From positions 1-35,390 of the forward strand of contig NZ_LXVY01000030.1 of assembly GCF_001650735.1 (NCBI RefSeq): a stretch of 35,390 bases of DNA, given 5' to 3'. This DNA comes from Sphingomonas sp. TDK1 (GTDB lineage: Bacteria > Pseudomonadota > Alphaproteobacteria > Sphingomonadales > Sphingomonadaceae). A program made the translations under genes and the position numbers. Below, piece by piece: positions 32,821 through 35,390 of this stretch. The notes beneath the pieces were generated by a model. The model was not told where the DNA came from and did not search any database. It saw only the letters and a list, made by a program, of their open reading frames with translations. How positions within the stretch are numbered: position 1 is the first letter of the stretch; each line of letters begins with the position of its first letter.

Positions 32821-35277
32821 ATGACCGACCTGTTCGACCCTGCGCCCGCGCGCGCCGACCATGCCACCGCTGCCGCCCGCCTGCTGCTCCCCGCGATCGC
32901 CGGCGACGCGAAGATCACCCGAGCGATGCTCAACGACGCGATGATCCGCGCCTATGGCGGCACCGACGCCGATGGTCACTGGACCCAGCGCGAGAGCTTC
33001 GAGGTGCTGGAGCATGCGACCGCGCTGGCGGTATGCGCAGCAGGCACCACGCCGGCGGTCGACGCCGCGATCGGGCTTATGGCGCGCCTTCCTACCCAGA
33101 CCGTGCGCAGCGAGGAGCAGATCGACTGGCAGCAATTCTCGACCCCGCTCGATCTCGCCACGATCACGGTCATGCTCGCGAACGCACGCGCGGATGACAT
33201 CGTACTCGAACCGAGCGCCGGCAACGGTCTCCTGGTAGCGGGCCTCCCGCCGATCGCGGCGCTCCAGCTCAACGAGATCGATCCCGCGCGCCGCGAGCGG
33301 CTGTCGGCCACCTTCCCGAAAGCCAGCGTTACCGGCCACGACGGCGCGCAGATCGCCAGCGTCATGGCATCCGCGGAGCGCCCCAGCCTCATCCTGATGA
33401 ACCCGCCCTTCTCGCGCTCGCTCGGCCGCGGTGCCGACGCGCTCGCTGCGGTCCGCCACCTGCAGGCGGCGATCAAGCGTGTGCGGCCTGGCGGGCGCGT
33501 CGTCGCGATCATGCCCGACTGGTTCTTCAACTCCGCGCGCATGGGCACGATCTGGTCGACGACGCTGGCGAGCGTCGCGCTGCGCACCTCGATCCGGCTG
33601 ACCCATGCCTATGGCAAGCACGGCACCGGAGTCGCGGTGCGACTCTATGTCATCGACAAGACGGTGGGTGATACCACGACGGTCACGCTCCAGCGCGGCG
33701 CCGTAAGCGACCTGGTCGAGGCGCTGGTCATCCCGCCCCGGCAGGATCTGATCCCGGAGGCCGCCACTCCGGCGCCGGTCAAGCGGGGCGGGGGGCTGTC
33801 CCTCCTGCGCAGCGTGAGATCGAAGCCCGCTGCCACCCCGCGCATCTTCCGCGCTCTCGCCAGGAACGAGGTTCTCCCGGTCGGCTACCAGGTACTCGAG
33901 ACGCCGGCGCCACTCGCCGAGCAGTCCGGCGTCTATCTGCCCTATCGGCCGAGCCGTATCGTGTTCGACGCTGCCGGCGAGCATCCGACCGCGCTGGTGG
34001 AATCGATCGCGATGGGCTCGATCCCCGCGCCGATCCCCGTCCATGTTCCGTCGCTGCCCGAACGCACCGTCACCGAACGCCTCCTGTCCTCCTCGCAGCT
34101 CGAGACCGTCGTTTACGCCGGCCATGCCTGGACCCAGTATATCCCGGGCCTGAGCAAGCCAGACAAGGAGGGCGTGGGGCTGGTGCTCTCCGACGACGGA
34201 CGCGCGTACCGCAAGGGCTATTTCCTGGGCGACGGCACCGGGGCAGGGAAGGGGCGGCAGGTCGCGGCCGTCATCCTCGACAACTGGCTGGCGGGTCGTC
34301 GCAAGAACATCTGGATCAGCAAGAACGAGGCGCTCCATGCCGACGCGATCCGCGACTGGACCGCGCTCGGCGGTCTCGCGGCCGATGTGCAGCCGCTCTC
34401 GCGCTGGAAGATCGACGAGCCCGTCACGATGGACGAGGGCGTCCTGTTCGTGACCTATCCGACGCTGCGCTCCAACCGCGGCGACGCCACCCGGCTCGAT
34501 CAAATCATCGCCTGGGCCGGTGCCGACTTCGACGGCGTCATCGCGTTCGACGAGGCGCATGAGATGGGCGGCGTCGCGGGTGGCGAAGGGTCGATGGGCA
34601 CCAAGAAGGGCTCGCAGCAGGGCATCGCCGGCGTTCTCCTGCAGAACCACCTGCCCGACGCCCGCGTGCTCTACGCCTCGGCGACCGGCGCGTCGGAGGT
34701 GAACAACCTCGCCTATGCCGTGCGGCTCGGCCTGTGGGGGCCGGAGACCGCCTTCGCCAACCGCGAGGCGTTCATCACCCAGATCCGGCAGGGCGGGATC
34801 GCGGCGATGGAACTGGTCGCGCGCGATCTCAAGGCGACCGGCCTCTACACCGCGCGCGCGTTGAGCTTCGCCGGGGTCGAATATGACATCCTCCGCCACG
34901 AGCTGACGCCTGAACAGATCGCGGTGTACGACACCTATGCCGATGCCTGGGCGATCATCCATCGCGGCCTTGAAAAGGCGCTCGAACTCACCGGCGTCGT
35001 CGACGGCAACGAGGGCAAGACGCTCAACTCGGGCGCGAAGGCCGCGGCGCGCTCGCGGTTCGAAAGCTGCAAGCAGCGGTTCTTCGGGGCGCTCCTCCTG
35101 TCAGCGAAGCTCCCGACCGTCATCGCGGCGATTGAACAGCATCTGGCGGCCGATCAGTCGGTCGTGCTGCAGCTAGTCAGCACCGCCGAGGCGATCCTCG
35201 ACCGCCGCCTGGGCGAACTGTCGCCCGACGAGCGCGCCGACCTCGACATCGATCTCTCCCCGCGCGAGGCCGTGTAA
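32821..35277 (+). pseudogene. SAM methyltransferase/strawberry-notch helicase, 3'-truncated
   Basis: An 818-residue frame. N-terminal methyltransferase (about 100-290): motif I VLEPSAGNGLL and motif IV LMNPPFSR. Then a strawberry-notch-type SF2 helicase: Walker A GDGTGAGKGRQ, LFVTYPTLRS and DEAH box IAFDEAHEMGG. It ends at DIDLSPREAV-stop. I recall full family members as about 1,400 residues with a second helicase domain, which is missing. The stop lies within a perfect palindrome at 35274-35295 where family sequence ends, so truncation by recombination or insertion is likely. The methyltransferase part could still fold. Start ATG follows GGAG in a GGAGACC leader. Confidence 0.85.
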
Positions 35278-35295
35278 TGTTGAGCTCAACATTAC
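35274..35295. terminator. 22-bp perfect palindrome at the helicase break
   Basis: Each half reads GTAATGTTGAG, and the whole is perfectly symmetric. It supplies the TAA that ends the truncated helicase frame, and on the other strand the TAA of the frame entering from the right. It could act as a two-way terminator or mark the end of an inserted element. Confidence 0.5.
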
Positions 35296-35390
35296 AGGAA
35301 TTCTTTGCAGTCGCAGTTTATGTCGAGCGTGGTGGCGGGAGGCGCAGGTTTCCTTCGGTTTTCCATGATTTCACTCCAGATAACTACGGT
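35292..35390 (-). CDS. possible C-terminus of a gene entering from the right
   Basis: An open minus-strand frame from the right edge ends NCDCKEFL-stop, 32 residues visible. An internal ATG with GGAG eight bases upstream would give a 24-residue peptide instead. No family is recognisable. The frame is short enough to be chance. Confidence 0.3.
   Translation of the reverse strand, partial: TVVIWSEIMENRRKPAPPATTLDINCDCKEFL

Noticed and set aside
32605..34962. 785-codon minus-strand open frame opposite the methyltransferase-helicase
   Set aside because: Antisense shadow of a gene with clear methyltransferase and helicase motifs; long mirror frames are common at this GC content.
2..35279. Helicase pieces at both window ends being one gene of a circular molecule opened at the window edge
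   Set aside because: The right piece ends in a stop and is followed by over 100 unrelated bases, and some 550 residues of the family would be missing between them.

Overview
The window is GC-rich and densely coded. Gene content and codon use suggest a plasmid, or plasmid-derived DNA, of an alphaproteobacterium of the sphingomonad type (Sphingomonas, Sphingobium, Novosphingobium). The grounds are an RPA-type RepA with iterons beside a parA-parB locus, a CusCBA-CusF copper/silver system, and paired toprim and methyltransferase-helicase genes. The assignment is inference from family resemblance; no search was run.

Layout. (1) 1-1323: a scar where the 3' end of a strawberry-notch-like helicase gene abuts a decayed GH130 glycosidase gene carrying an amber stop. 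(2) 1566-6909, minus strand: a tightly coupled operon behind a MerR-type promoter: MerR regulator, two small lipoproteins, a membrane-anchored FAD/NAD(P)-2Fe-2S reductase, a di-haem cytochrome b, a heptahaem cytochrome c, a DUF1622 membrane protein and a Cys-rich four-helix copper-storage (Csp) protein. A secreted protein at 7050-7406 lies behind a second promoter with the same operator geometry. (3) 7650-14701, plus strand: two small exported proteins, then cusC, cusB (with a fused CusF domain), cusA and a separate cusF lipoprotein. (4) 14950-19591: accessory cargo: a HhH plus nuclease-like protein, a tyrosine recombinase, an HTH protein and a DUF4238 protein. (5) 19627-23943: maintenance region: parB, three CACGTG-centred parS-like palindromes, a frameshifted parA, an iteron origin with a DnaA box, and repA. 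(6) 24043-28290: a dead copy of the toprim and methyltransferase-helicase pair. Its toprim gene is split by a complete IS21-family element with an 8-bp target duplication; its methyltransferase gene is cut short. (7) 28331-31775: an HTH protein, a small membrane protein, a VirB1-like lytic transglycosylase, and a second small ParA/RHH partition pair flanked by CTAGC-rich repeats. (8) 31923-35277: a second toprim gene, intact, and a methyltransferase-helicase gene cut at a perfect 22-bp palindrome near the right edge.

How the genes may work together. The MerR protein should sense a coinage metal and switch on both its own operon and the 7406 gene. CusCBA with CusF would expel Cu(I)/Ag(I) from the periplasm and the Csp protein would store Cu(I). 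The reductase, cytochrome b and multihaem cytochrome c form a plausible path carrying electrons from NAD(P)H across the inner membrane to a periplasmic acceptor. That redox module, co-transcribed with copper storage, is the most interesting system here. Elsewhere the window records repeated recombination: three partial or complete copies of the helicase module, an IS insertion, and two partition systems, one with a broken ATPase gene.
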